Origin: Nocardia cyriacigeorgica
GTDB taxonomy: Bacteria > Actinomycetota > Actinomycetes > Mycobacteriales > Mycobacteriaceae
Reading direction: 5' to 3'
NCBI RefSeq assembly: GCF_029868385.1
Contig: NZ_JARWNX010000064.1
Coordinates: forward strand, 1 to 64,000
DNA: 64,000 nucleotides
The first letter of the stretch is position 1; each line of letters begins with the position of its first letter. The translations under genes and the position numbers were made by a program. This document shows, piece after piece, positions 25,025-33,995 of this stretch. A model generated the notes under the pieces. The model did no database searches, was not told the DNA's origin, and saw only the letters and a list, made by a program, of their open reading frames with translations.

Positions 25025-25993
25025 GTGACTGGTGACCAGCAAGCACCCGTATGCGTTCTCGGGACCGGATTGATCGGCGGATCGCTGCTGCGCGCGGCGG
25101 TCGGAGCGGGATTCCGGGCGTGGGGCTACAACCGGTCCGAGGCGGGTGCGGCGGCGGCCCGCGCGGGCGGGTTCGACGTCACCGGCGATCTGCCCGCGGT
25201 GCTGGCCAGGGCCGCCGAATCGGATGCGTTGATCGTGGTCGCGGTACCGATGCCCGCGGTGGATCAGATGCTGTCCGCGATCGCCACATTCGCGCCGAAA
25301 TGCGCATTGACCGATGTGGTGAGCGTGAAAGCGCCGGTCGCGGCGGCGGTCGAGCGGCATGGGCTGGCGGCGCGCTTCGTCGGCGGCCATCCGATGGCCG
25401 GTACCGCGCAGTCCGGCTGGGCGGCAACCGATCCCACGCTGTTCCAGGGCGCGGCCTGGGCCGTCGGCGTCGACGCGGGCACCCATCCGCAGCCGTGGAC
25501 GCGGGTGGTACGGCTGGCGCTGGCCTGCGGATCGGTGGTCGTGCCGGTCGTCTCCGCCGAACACGACAGCGCGGTGGCTCGGATCTCGCATCTGCCGCAT
25601 GTGCTGGCCGAAGCGCTCGCGCTGGCCGGAGCCGGTGGTGGTGAACTGGCGCTCGGTCTGGCCGCGGGCTCGTTCCGCGACGGCACCCGCGTCGCGGGTA
25701 CCGCCCCGGATCTGGTGCGCGCCATCTGCGAGCCCAACGCCGCGGCCCTGCTGGAAGTACTCGACGAAACGCTGACCGTGCTGAGCGCCGCCCGCGATGT
25801 ACTCGCCGAAGACGGTTCCCTCACCGACCTCACCGAGGCCGGTCACGACGCCCGCCAGCGCTATGAGACAGCGCAACGCTGGGAGATCACCGATATCCGC
25901 CCCGGCGACCACGCCTGGCTGGAGCGCCTACACGACGCCGGACGCCGCGGCGGCATCATCACCCACCTCCCTGGCCCCGCGAGTGATACCTGA
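25025..25993 (+). CDS. tyrA: Prephenate dehydrogenase
   Basis: A 322-residue NAD-dependent enzyme of tyrosine biosynthesis (prephenate to 4-hydroxyphenylpyruvate). The Rossmann motif is VCVLGTGLIGGSLLRAAV, followed by LTDVVSVKAPV, the catalytic region FVGGHPMAGTAQSGW with its His, and the dimer helices (ISHLPHVLAEALA). There is no C-terminal ACT domain or fused chorismate mutase. It starts with GTG at 25025 and is divergent from the tadA partner with 58 bp between starts. Confidence 0.92.
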   Translation: MTGDQQAPVCVLGTGLIGGSLLRAAVGAGFRAWGYNRSEAGAAAARAGGFDVTGDLPAVLARAAESDALIVVAVPMPAVDQMLSAIATFAPKCALTDVVSVKAPVAAAVERHGLAARFVGGHPMAGTAQSGWAATDPTLFQGAAWAVGVDAGTHPQPWTRVVRLALACGSVVVPVVSAEHDSAVARISHLPHVLAEALALAGAGGGELALGLAAGSFRDGTRVAGTAPDLVRAICEPNAAALLEVLDETLTVLSAARDVLAEDGSLTDLTEAGHDARQRYETAQRWEITDIRPGDHAWLERLHDAGRRGGIITHLPGPASDT

Positions 25994-26035
25994 GCGCGGG
26001 GCCTCTCGACGTTTGCCGCACCCAGGTGCCACTCG
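25980..26035. terminator. Hairpin after tyrA, GAGTGGCAC-type
   Basis: CGAGTGATACCTG (25980-25992, overlapping the tyrA stop) pairs with CAGGTGCCACTCG (26023-26035), with two mismatches. It belongs to a recurrent hairpin family in this window (see also 40804, 44856, 52547 and about 60179). Confidence 0.5.
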
Positions 26036-26216
26036 ACACCGGGCGGGCTACGCGGTGGCGGGCGTTGAGTAGTTCTGGCCTGCGCGGCGGGTCAGCACCC
26101 GGCGAGTATCGGACGTGAGGCGATCGAATCGTTCGTGATGGTCGACCGGGTACGACTCAGCCGACCGTGGCCGTTTTCGGACGCTGCCGGGACAGCGCAC
26201 CGCGGTGGTCGTCCGC

Positions 26217-26828
26217 TCAGACGCGTTCGGCCAGGCCGGGGTAGTCGAGGACGAAGCCGTCGGGGTCGACGGTGACGGTTGCGCTGGAGACGGGTGAGAG
26301 GACGCTGATGCCGTCGCTTGCGCTGCTGTAGGTGAGGCTGGCTTCCTGGACGGTCAGATCCGGTAGACGGACGTAGACGACCGGGACCTGCACGTCTTCC
26401 ACCGCGTGCTGGAGGCTGAAGCGGCGGATGGGCAGGGTGTTGAAGAACGGGCTGAGGACGACGTCCACATCGAGTGCGCCGCCGAAGGTGGAGCGGATGT
26501 GGGCTCCGGTGGCGTCGATCAACCAGTAGTTCTCCTCGTCCCGTGAGATCGAGGCGTGCCGCTCCCCCGCGGCGGTGGTGCTGCGCAACGATAGGCGCCT
26601 GGTGGCGCCGTTCTCATCGGTGACCAGGTCGTAGGAGGCGCTGAACGCCGGATGCTCGGCGCCCGCGCCGCCGATGATGCGGCCGGTGGCCCGGATACGG
26701 TTGCCGTTGACCGTCACGCGGACCGATTCCATCCGCGTCGCGTCATGTGCGCGCCAGGTGAGGACCGCGGGCCACCGGGAGGGCGCCGGGCTCTGGTGGC
26801 CAGATGCTGCGTCGGTCGCGTGCGTCAC
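26217..26828 (-). CDS. Putative glycolipid-binding protein
   Basis: A 203-residue beta-rich protein matching the putative glycolipid-binding family (DUF1089): WPAVLTWRAHDATRMESVRV, SASYDLVTDENGATRRLSL, HASISRDEENYWLIDATG, and FFNTLPIRRF. It begins with GTG at 26828. It has no signal peptide. Members occur in mycolic-acid bacteria beside tyrA and tadA; the ligand is not established. Confidence 0.75.
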   Translation of the reverse strand: MTHATDAASGHQSPAPSRWPAVLTWRAHDATRMESVRVTVNGNRIRATGRIIGGAGAEHPAFSASYDLVTDENGATRRLSLRSTTAAGERHASISRDEENYWLIDATGAHIRSTFGGALDVDVVLSPFFNTLPIRRFSLQHAVEDVQVPVVYVRLPDLTVQEASLTYSSASDGISVLSPVSSATVTVDPDGFVLDYPGLAERV

Positions 26829-26864
26829 GTATCTACCGTAAGCGACGAGGGCGTCATGACCGCA

Positions 26865-29021
26865 TCACACCAGTGACTCGCGCCATGCCGCGTGCAGGCC
26901 GGCGAAGCGCCCATTGCCCGCGATCAGCTCGCTGGGTGCGCCGTCCTCGACGATGCGGCCCGACTCCAGCACCAGCACCCGGTCGGCGATGGCGACCGTG
27001 GACAGACGGTGCGCGATGATCACCGCGGTGCGGTCGCGCAGCACGGTCTCCAAGGCGTCCTGCACCAGCCGTTCGCTGGGGATGTCCAGGCTCGAGGTGG
27101 CCTCGTCCAGCACGATCACCGCCGGATCGGCCAGGAACACCCGCGCGAACGCCACCAGCTGCCGCTGTCCGGCCGAGAGTCTGCCGCCGCGCCTGCGCAC
27201 ATCGGTGTCGAATCCCTCGGGCAGCGCCATGACGAACTCGTAGAGCCCCACCGCACGCGCCGCGTCGTGCACCTCGGCGTCGGTGGCCTCTGGCCTGCCC
27301 AACCGGATGTTGTCGGCGACCGAACCGGAGAACAGATATGCCTCCTGGGTGACCATGACGATGTGACGGCGCAGATCGGCGTCGGTGATCCGCCGCAGAT
27401 CGATGCCGTCCAGCGTCACCGCGCCGCCGGACGGGTCGTAGAAGCGGGTGAGCAGCTTGGCCAGCGTGGACTTGCCCGCCCCGGTGGGCCCGACCAGCGC
27501 CACGACCTGACCGGCCGGGATATCGAGGGTCAGCTCGGGTAGCACCGGACCGCGCGGTGACCCGAGGCCGGACGCACCGCCTGCCACCCGATCGAAGGTC
27601 TGTGCGCTGTCGCCCAACTCCCGGTCAGTGGCGCTCGGGCCGATCGCAGCTGTCCCCGATCCGGCGGCACCCGATTCGCCCGCGCCGGGCCGGGCCGCGT
27701 AGTCGAACCACACCCGGTCCAATCGCATCGCACCCGCGACCTTGCCCAGCGGTACCGGTTCGGTGGGTTCGGCGACCGATGGCTGTTCCTCCAGTACGCC
27801 GGAGATCTTCTCCAGCGCGGCGGCCGCGGACTGGTAGGAGTTGAAGACCTGTGCCAGCTCGTCGAGGGGGCCGTAGAAATTCTTCAGGTACAGCAGGTAG
27901 GCGGCGAGTACGCCGACGGCGAGATTGCCCTCGATGACCTGCCAGGCGCCGACAATGATCACCACGACGGTGGTGAGGTTGCCGAGCAGCCGGGTGAGAC
28001 CCGCGTATTCGCCCATCCCACGCACCGCGGTGACATTGGCGTCGCGGTAGGCCGCGTCCTCGACGGCGAGCACCGATTGGTTGCGTTCCTCGCGGCGGAA
28101 GGCCTGCACCGCGCGCATACCGCCCATGGATTCCACGAACTGCACCACCACTTTGGCGATGGCGCCACGCGTACGGCGGTATCCGGCGCGCTGCCTGCGC
28201 TGAGCCCACCGGGTGACCAGGAACAGCGGCACGAAACCGGCGAAGACCACCGCCGCCAACGTCAGGTCCAGGTACACCAGCAGCACCGCGATGGTGAGCA
28301 CCGACAGGATGGCGCTCAACGCCTCGTTGAGCGCGCCCTCCAGCAGTTCTTGCAGCGTCTCGATATCGCCGGTCAATCGGGCGACGACCTTGCCGGAGGT
28401 GTATTTCTCATGGAATTCGACGTCGAGGCTCTGGACATGGGCGAACGCCCGCACCCGCAGATCGAACAGCACGTTCTGGCTCAGCCTGCCCGCGACTCGA
28501 ACGAACCAGAACGTGGTGAGCCCGCCGAGCAGCGCGGCGCCGAAGTATCCGCCGACCGCCCACATCAGCGGCACCCAGTTGCCGAGCCGCCCTTCGGCGA
28601 TGCCACGGTCGAGCCCGTAGGCCACGAACAGCGGTCCCGCGACGGTCGCGGCGTTGTCGACCACGATGATGGCGAGAGCCAGCGCCGCGAGCTTGCGGTA
28701 TGGGCGAACCAGTTCGGCCAGCAGCCGCCGCGACCGCGCCGCGAGCACCAGGTTCCCGGTCTCGGTGACCTCTTTGTCCTCGCTGGCGATACCGCGCCAA
28801 TCGGCGGCTTCTTCGGCCCGGTCCCGCACCGCCACAGCGGTATCCGAACCGGCGCCACCCGCCACCCCGTCGGCGGTCCGGTCCCGTGCAGGGCGCTCAT
28901 GCGAGTTCGAATCCGATGCCACGGCCGGTCGCACGCCGACATGATCCGGCGAGGGCCCGACACGTGCCGAGCCCGCCGGATCGTCGGCCGGTCCAGGCTC
29001 GAGATCAGTGCCGGTGCTCAT
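26865..29021 (-). CDS. ABC exporter half-transporter, catalytically competent subunit
   Basis: A 718-residue ABC half-transporter with two oddities: a disordered polar N-terminus of about 95 residues before the first helix, and a low-complexity Gly/Ser/Ala insert of about 50 residues in the ATPase domain between FDYAARPG and LPELTLDIPAG. The ATPase motifs are complete: GPTGAGKST, VTQEAYLF, LSAGQRQ, VIVLDEATSSLD and IIAHRLST. Its ATG overlaps the stop of the upstream half (ATGA), so a heterodimeric exporter is expected. The substrate is unknown. Confidence 0.88.
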   Translation of the reverse strand: MSTGTDLEPGPADDPAGSARVGPSPDHVGVRPAVASDSNSHERPARDRTADGVAGGAGSDTAVAVRDRAEEAADWRGIASEDKEVTETGNLVLAARSRRLLAELVRPYRKLAALALAIIVVDNAATVAGPLFVAYGLDRGIAEGRLGNWVPLMWAVGGYFGAALLGGLTTFWFVRVAGRLSQNVLFDLRVRAFAHVQSLDVEFHEKYTSGKVVARLTGDIETLQELLEGALNEALSAILSVLTIAVLLVYLDLTLAAVVFAGFVPLFLVTRWAQRRQRAGYRRTRGAIAKVVVQFVESMGGMRAVQAFRREERNQSVLAVEDAAYRDANVTAVRGMGEYAGLTRLLGNLTTVVVIIVGAWQVIEGNLAVGVLAAYLLYLKNFYGPLDELAQVFNSYQSAAAALEKISGVLEEQPSVAEPTEPVPLGKVAGAMRLDRVWFDYAARPGAGESGAAGSGTAAIGPSATDRELGDSAQTFDRVAGGASGLGSPRGPVLPELTLDIPAGQVVALVGPTGAGKSTLAKLLTRFYDPSGGAVTLDGIDLRRITDADLRRHIVMVTQEAYLFSGSVADNIRLGRPEATDAEVHDAARAVGLYEFVMALPEGFDTDVRRRGGRLSAGQRQLVAFARVFLADPAVIVLDEATSSLDIPSERLVQDALETVLRDRTAVIIAHRLSTVAIADRVLVLESGRIVEDGAPSELIAGNGRFAGLHAAWRESLV

Positions 29022-30835
29022 CGTTCACCTCCCATCAGTTCGCGGTAGCGGCTGCTGGTGCGCAGCAATCGGTCGTGGGTGCCCTCGGCGACGATGCGGC
29101 CGTCGGCCAGCAGGGCGACGCGGTCGGCGAGTGCGGCGGTCGAGGGGCGGTGTGCGACCAGGAGGGTGGTGGCGCCCGCGAGCGCGGTGCGCAGTTGTTC
29201 CTGCACCTTCTCCTCGGTCTGCACATCGAGCGCGGACAGCGGATCGTCCAGCACGACGATCCGGGCGCGTTTTTCCCGACCGGCCCTGGTGAGCACCGCG
29301 CGGGCCAGCGCCAGTCGTTGACGTTGTCCGCCGGACAGGCTCAGCCCCTGCTCCCCGATCCTGGTATCGAGACCCCACGGCAGGTTCGATACGAAATCCG
29401 TGGCCTGTGCGATCTCCAGCGCCCGGTGCACATCTTCGTCGGAGGCATCGGGATCGCCGAGCGCGACGTTCTCGCGCACGCTCGCCGAGAACAGCACCGG
29501 CTCCTCGAATGCGACGGCGACCAGCGAGCGCAGATCGCGCACCCGCAGATCAGCGATATCGATGCCGTCGATGGTGACAGCGCCGCCGGTGACGTCGTAG
29601 AGGCGCGGAATCAGGTTGAGCAGGGCGGTTTTACCGCTACCGGTGGCACCGACCAGTGCCACGGTCTCCCCCGGACGGATCACCAGCGAAACATCACGCA
29701 GCACATCATCTTCGGCCTCCGGAAAGGCGAAACGCACTCCGTCCAGGCGTAGTTCACCGATGACGCGCTCCGGTAGCGGCACCGGATCGGCCGGATCGGT
29801 GATGTCGACCGGGGTGTCGATGATCTCCCAGTAGCGGTCGGCGGCGGTGCCAGCGTCGTTCAGTTCGGCGAGCAGGAAGCCGGTCCAGATGATCGGCCAT
29901 TGCAGAAAGGTCGCCAGGGTGATCGCGCCGACCACGGCGCCGAGCGTCATCGTGCCGCTGGCCACCGCGTAGGCGCCGAATCCGAGCGCGAACACCAGGA
30001 TCGATTCCGACAGCACCACCATCGCCGACCACAGCGTGGCGTCGAGGCGCACCTTGTACATCTCGGTGCGCTGGAGTTCGCGGGCCTGCGCGGTGAAATG
30101 GCCGCCGAAGTAGCTGCCGCGCCCGAAGGCCTTGAGCACCCGGATACCCTGCGCGGATTCCTCGGCGGTGGTGGCCAGATCGCCCGATTGATCCTGCGAG
30201 CGCCGTGAGGCCACACCGTAGCGGCGCACGAAGCGAGTGCAGATGATCGCCAGCGGTAGCGCGGCGGCGATGAAGATCAGCCCGATCTGCCAGCTCATCG
30301 CGATCAGCACAGCCAATCCGACCGGGATCACGACGGCATGGATCACCAGCACCGGGCCGGCGAACCCGATGAATCGGCGCACGGTGGCCAGATCGTCGAC
30401 GGCGCGGGAGAGCAGCTGGCCCGACTCCCAGGAATCGTGGCGGCCGATCGCCAAGGCTTGGAGTTCACGAAAGATCTTGGCCCGCATGGTGATCTCGAAT
30501 TGGGTGGCGGGCTTGGCGAGCAACCAGCGCCTGCCCCACACTCCCACCGCCTCGATCACACCGAGCGCGAGTACGACGAGCACCGGCACGACGATGCCGC
30601 CGAGATCGCCGCGCGCGATCGGTCCGTCGACGATCCGCGCGATCACCAGTGGTGTGAAGACGGCGGTGAGCATCGCGGCCACCGACAGCGCCGTGGCCGC
30701 GATGAGTTCGAATCGGTACGGCCGCAGGTACGGCCAGAACCGGCGCAGCGAGGTCAACCGTCCGCGCGCAGGCGCCGACGGCTGTGATCTGTCGGCCTCC
30801 GCTTCGACGGAAGGCACGTCCACAGTGACGGACAA
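29018..30835 (-). CDS. ABC exporter half-transporter, degenerate-site subunit
   Basis: A 605-residue half-transporter with six helices (about residues 35-330). The ATPase domain has Walker A GATGSGKTAL, signature LSGGQRQ and H-loop VAHRPST. Two residues mark a non-catalytic site: Walker B IVVLDDPLSALD has Asp in place of the catalytic Glu, and the Q-loop reads FEEPVLF, with Glu in place of Gln. It begins with TTG at 30835 after GGGGGAG. It is the partner of the downstream half, and the two presumably form an asymmetric exporter. Confidence 0.87.
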   Translation of the reverse strand: MSVTVDVPSVEAEADRSQPSAPARGRLTSLRRFWPYLRPYRFELIAATALSVAAMLTAVFTPLVIARIVDGPIARGDLGGIVVPVLVVLALGVIEAVGVWGRRWLLAKPATQFEITMRAKIFRELQALAIGRHDSWESGQLLSRAVDDLATVRRFIGFAGPVLVIHAVVIPVGLAVLIAMSWQIGLIFIAAALPLAIICTRFVRRYGVASRRSQDQSGDLATTAEESAQGIRVLKAFGRGSYFGGHFTAQARELQRTEMYKVRLDATLWSAMVVLSESILVFALGFGAYAVASGTMTLGAVVGAITLATFLQWPIIWTGFLLAELNDAGTAADRYWEIIDTPVDITDPADPVPLPERVIGELRLDGVRFAFPEAEDDVLRDVSLVIRPGETVALVGATGSGKTALLNLIPRLYDVTGGAVTIDGIDIADLRVRDLRSLVAVAFEEPVLFSASVRENVALGDPDASDEDVHRALEIAQATDFVSNLPWGLDTRIGEQGLSLSGGQRQRLALARAVLTRAGREKRARIVVLDDPLSALDVQTEEKVQEQLRTALAGATTLLVAHRPSTAALADRVALLADGRIVAEGTHDRLLRTSSRYRELMGGER

Positions 30836-31011
30836 ATCTCCCCCTTCGGTTCAGCGATGTCACCGGCGATCCGCACCCCTGTTCCGGCGACGCCTTCGAT
30901 CATCGCAGCGGGGTATGACAACAAACGGGTTCATTCAGCCTGGCATCAGGGAAACGAACAGCCAACCGATTTTCTTCCTGCCGCACCGTCGCTCGGACTT
31001 AGACTCCGGGT

Positions 31012-31290
31012 GTGCTGATCGTCGCCGGATATCTTCGAGTCACCGAACGCGACCGCTATCTCGAGGCGTGCCGCGAAGTCGTCGAGCTGGCCAGGGAGGC
31101 ACCCGGCTGCCTGGATTTCACCCTCGGCGCCGATCTGGTGGAACCGGACCGGGTCAACGTCTACGAACGCTGGACCAACCGCGCCGCCGTAGAAGTGTTC
31201 CGCGGTGAGGGCACCTCAGGCGATCTCGACGTCCACATCACCTCCGCCGACGTGCGGGAATTCGACTGCACGAACGAAGTCCCACTCTGA
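31012..31290 (+). CDS. Antibiotic biosynthesis monooxygenase (ABM) fold protein
   Basis: A 92-residue ferredoxin-like fold protein: MLIVAGYLRV, YLEACREVVELAREAPGCLDFTL, VYERWTNRAAVEVFRG. The family works as small homodimers and includes cofactor-free quinone-forming monooxygenases and haem-degrading enzymes. It starts with GTG at 31012. The order of strands and the W in YERW are typical. No specific substrate is assigned. Confidence 0.8.
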   Translation: MLIVAGYLRVTERDRYLEACREVVELAREAPGCLDFTLGADLVEPDRVNVYERWTNRAAVEVFRGEGTSGDLDVHITSADVREFDCTNEVPL

Positions 31291-31426
31291 GTCCCGAGCC
31301 GCCGTAGCCCGGCACGGCAGGTCCGCTATCGCGTGGAACAGCCGAACTTCGGCGTCACCTATCACCCACCGAACACACCGGCCGGTCCGACCTGAATTGT
31401 CGAGCGAAGCGAGACCGAGCCCCACA

Positions 31427-31517
31427 GTTCGCGGCCCGTCTCGCGTCTCCGCTGCCGCTGCGCAAGCCGAAGGCAAGCAGCGGCAGCGGAGACGCGAGAC
31501 ACCAAGGGGCCGCGAAC
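31427..31517. repeat. Very long perfect hairpin upstream of the methyltransferase
   Basis: Perfect 24-bp inverted repeat (31438-31461 with 31477-31500, arms beginning GTCTCGCG and ending CGCGAGAC) around a 15-base loop. It is extended by a further perfect 11-bp pair, GTTCGCGGCCC (31427-31437) with GGGCCGCGAAC (31507-31517), across a 6-base bulge. The stem totals 35 bp. It lies between two genes on the same strand and fills most of the 318-bp gap, which holds no gene. It may be a terminator, an attenuator for the methyltransferase mRNA, or a miniature mobile element. Confidence 0.85.
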
Positions 31518-31608
31518 ACGCGGTGCCGCAGGCGCCGCATATCAAACACAGTAACGTTCCACTCGGGTTTCACGGGTGCGCGGGCAGCCGCTGAGGAGAG
31601 GATGTTCG

Positions 31609-32757
31609 TTGACGGGCGCGCGGATGGTCGGGCTGTTCGCCGGGATCGGCGGGCTCGAACTCGGGTTGGCCGGGCACGGCTGGCAGACCGAGTTACTGTG
31701 CGAGATCGATCCCGGTGCGCAGGGCGTGCTGGCGGCGCGGTTCCCGGACATTCCGTTGCAGGCCGATATCACCCGGCTGCGTGCGATTCCGGCCGGAACG
31801 GAACTGGTCGCGGCGGGCTTTCCCTGCCAGGACCTGTCACAGGCGGGCCGGACGGCGGGGATCACCGGCGATAGATCCGGCCTGGTGGACGAGGTTTTCC
31901 GGCTGGTGCGGCGTAAACGCGGGCCGCGCTGGCTGTTGATCGAGAACGTTCCGTTCATGCTGCAACTCGGCCGTGGCGCGGCCATGCGGCATATCACCGC
32001 CGCGCTCGAGGAACTCGGCTACACCTGGGCCTACCGGGTGGTCGACGCGCGCGCGTTCGGCCTGCCGCAGCGGCGCAATCGGGTGCTCATGCTGGCGTCG
32101 CGCACGGAGGACCCGCGCGGGGTGTTGTTCGGTGAGGACGCGGGCCCGCGCACGGTCGGTGACGTACACAGCGATCCGTGCGGTTTCTATTGGACCGAAG
32201 GTGTGCGCGGGCTGGGTTGGGCGGTGAATGCGGTGCCGACGCTCAAGGGCGGCTCGGGTCTCGGTATCGCCAGCCCACCGGCCGTTCGGTTGCCTTCAGG
32301 GGAGATCGTCACGCCCGGCATCGTCGATGGGGAAATGCTGCAAGGTTTCGACCCCGATTGGACCGCGCCCGCCACCGAGGTTCCTGGTATCCGGCAGGGC
32401 CACCGCTGGAAGCTGGTCGGTAACGCCGTCAGTGTCCGGATGGCGTCCTGGGTGGGCGCTCGGCTCGCGGCACCGCTCGAACCGCTCCCCGGCGACGTCC
32501 CGCTACCACCTGGTCAGCCGTGGCCGGTGGCGGCGTGGGGCCGCGCTGGTCGCGCCTTCCAGGTCCCGGTCTCCACCTGGCCGGTGCACGAACCGTACGA
32601 GGATCTGAAGAATTTCCTCACTGAATCCCGCCTGCTCTCCGCCCGCGCCACCGCCGGATTCCTGCGCCGCACCACGATGGGCAATCTGCGGTTCCCGCCG
32701 GGTTTTCTGGACGATATGGAAGCGCACCTCGACCGCATGGGCGGCTGGGCGGCATGA
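31609..32757 (+). CDS. dcm: C5-cytosine DNA methyltransferase, Dcm family
   Basis: A 382-residue DNA (cytosine-5) methyltransferase. Motif I is VGLFAGIGGLELGL, motif IV is GFPCQDLSQAG with the catalytic Cys, motif VI is IENV, motif VIII is LPQRRNRVL, and motif X is GNAVSVRMASWVG. The start is proposed as TTG at 31609 because GAGGAGAGGA ends seven bases before it; an ATG at 31624 would cut into motif I. The vsr gene overlaps its stop. No cognate restriction endonuclease is adjacent, so it looks like an orphan methyltransferase. Its target cannot be read, but the Vsr partner implies T-G mismatches arise at its site. Confidence 0.92.
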   Translation: MTGARMVGLFAGIGGLELGLAGHGWQTELLCEIDPGAQGVLAARFPDIPLQADITRLRAIPAGTELVAAGFPCQDLSQAGRTAGITGDRSGLVDEVFRLVRRKRGPRWLLIENVPFMLQLGRGAAMRHITAALEELGYTWAYRVVDARAFGLPQRRNRVLMLASRTEDPRGVLFGEDAGPRTVGDVHSDPCGFYWTEGVRGLGWAVNAVPTLKGGSGLGIASPPAVRLPSGEIVTPGIVDGEMLQGFDPDWTAPATEVPGIRQGHRWKLVGNAVSVRMASWVGARLAAPLEPLPGDVPLPPGQPWPVAAWGRAGRAFQVPVSTWPVHEPYEDLKNFLTESRLLSARATAGFLRRTTMGNLRFPPGFLDDMEAHLDRMGGWAA

Positions 32758-33170
32758 ACGGGCAGCGCCCGCCGACGGACGCCGCGACCAGCGCGCGCAT
32801 GTCCCGTCAGCGTCGCGCGGGCACCGAACCCGAACTGGCCCTGCGCCGAGAGCTGCACCGGCGCGGACTGCGCTACTTCGTCGATCGTGCGCCGATCCCC
32901 GGCCAACGTCGCCGCGCCGATGTGGTCTTTCCGCGCCTGCGTGTCGCGGTCTACGTCGACGGATGTTTCTGGCACAGCTGCCCGCAGCACGCGACCCACC
33001 CGAAGAACAACGCGCAATGGTGGGCCGAGAAACTCGCCGCGAACGTCGCACGCGATCGTGCCACCGACGCCGACCTCGCCGCGGCGGGCTGGCAGGTCAT
33101 CAGGGTCTGGGAGCACGAGGACCCGGTGGAATCGGCCGATCGGATCTCGGCCGCGCTGCGCCAGGATTGA
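32754..33170 (+). CDS. vsr: Very short patch repair endonuclease
   Basis: A 138-residue nuclease that nicks 5' of the T in T-G mismatches created by deamination of 5-methylcytosine. Family residues are present: MSRQRRAGTEPELALRREL, the catalytic Asp in RRADVVFPRLRVAVYVDGCFW, HSCPQHATHPKNNAQWW with zinc-type Cys/His, and KLAANVARDRATDADL. It overlaps the methyltransferase by ATGA, so the two are co-translated, as with E. coli dcm-vsr. Confidence 0.93.
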   Translation: MNGQRPPTDAATSARMSRQRRAGTEPELALRRELHRRGLRYFVDRAPIPGQRRRADVVFPRLRVAVYVDGCFWHSCPQHATHPKNNAQWWAEKLAANVARDRATDADLAAAGWQVIRVWEHEDPVESADRISAALRQD

Positions 33171-33182
33171 TCGTCGGCCGAC

Positions 33183-33995
33183 TCAGCCCTGCCCGCCCCC
33201 GAAACTGCCCTCCAGCCGATTCCGCGACCCCGGATGAATCAACCGTGCCGAGCTCACCAGCCCGCTGCGCGACCAGGTGCGGCGGCGGATGAGCAGGCAG
33301 GGTTCGGAACGCGGGATGCCGAGCAGGCGGCATTCCTCGGCGCTGGCCAGGACCGCCTCGACAACGTGTTCGCCGCGTTCGAGCGGTGCCGCCTCGCTCA
33401 GGTAGGTGTTCGGGGTCAGCACGGTGAAGTCCTGATCGAGGTATTGCGGCGCCTCGGCCGGGTTGACGTAGCGGTCCTCCACCTGGATCGGCACATCATC
33501 TTCGAAGTGCACGATCAGCGAATGAAAGACCTTGCCGCCCAGGTCGTTACCGAGCACCGGATGTCCGGCTTCGGCCTCCTCGGCCCGAACGAACACGACC
33601 TCGGTGCGGTGGCGGTGTCCGCGCTGGGAGATCTCATCGGCGATGTTCTTCACCTCGAACAGCGGTGAGGCCGTCTTGGTGGGGGCGACGAAGGTGCCGA
33701 CACCCATCACCCGGTTCAGCACACCGTCGGCGGTGAGATCGCGCAGGGCGCGGTTGATCGTCATCCGGGACAGGCCGAGCGCGTTCACCAGCTGGTTCTC
33801 CGAGGGGATCTGATCGCCCTCCTGCCACCGGCCGCCCTTGATCTGCGACACGATCAGCTGCTTGACGCGTTCATACGCGGCGGACTCGGTGCCAAGTCCG
33901 CCGTAGAGCGCGGCCAACTCCGTGTCGACTACTTCGATCGCCACCACCGATATCCGTTCCCTCGCCTCACGGGGCTTCGCACCGGCCCTTGTCAT
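33183..33995 (-). CDS. hutC: Histidine utilisation repressor, GntR/HutC family
   Basis: A 270-residue GntR-type regulator: an N-terminal winged helix (YERVKQLIVSQIKGGRWQEG, PSENQLVNALGLSRMTINRA, VGTFVAP) and a C-terminal UTRA ligand domain (HSLIVHFEDDVPIQVEDRYVNP, ISRSEPCLLIRRRTW-type ending). HutC binds urocanate as inducer in characterised systems. The ATG at 33995 overlaps the gdh stop (ATGA), so repressor synthesis is coupled to the dehydrogenase. The operators are proposed at 37446, 48035 and 48128. Confidence 0.9.
   Translation of the reverse strand: MTRAGAKPREARERISVVAIEVVDTELAALYGGLGTESAAYERVKQLIVSQIKGGRWQEGDQIPSENQLVNALGLSRMTINRALRDLTADGVLNRVMGVGTFVAPTKTASPLFEVKNIADEISQRGHRHRTEVVFVRAEEAEAGHPVLGNDLGGKVFHSLIVHFEDDVPIQVEDRYVNPAEAPQYLDQDFTVLTPNTYLSEAAPLERGEHVVEAVLASAEECRLLGIPRSEPCLLIRRRTWSRSGLVSSARLIHPGSRNRLEGSFGGGQG

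Noticed and set aside
26036..26216. Search for a small gene or RNA after tyrA
   Set aside because: No good frame, no conserved structure beyond the GAGTGGCAC hairpin at its left edge.
30836..31011. Search for a riboswitch upstream of the ABM gene
   Set aside because: No convincing multi-stem aptamer pattern could be recognised by eye.
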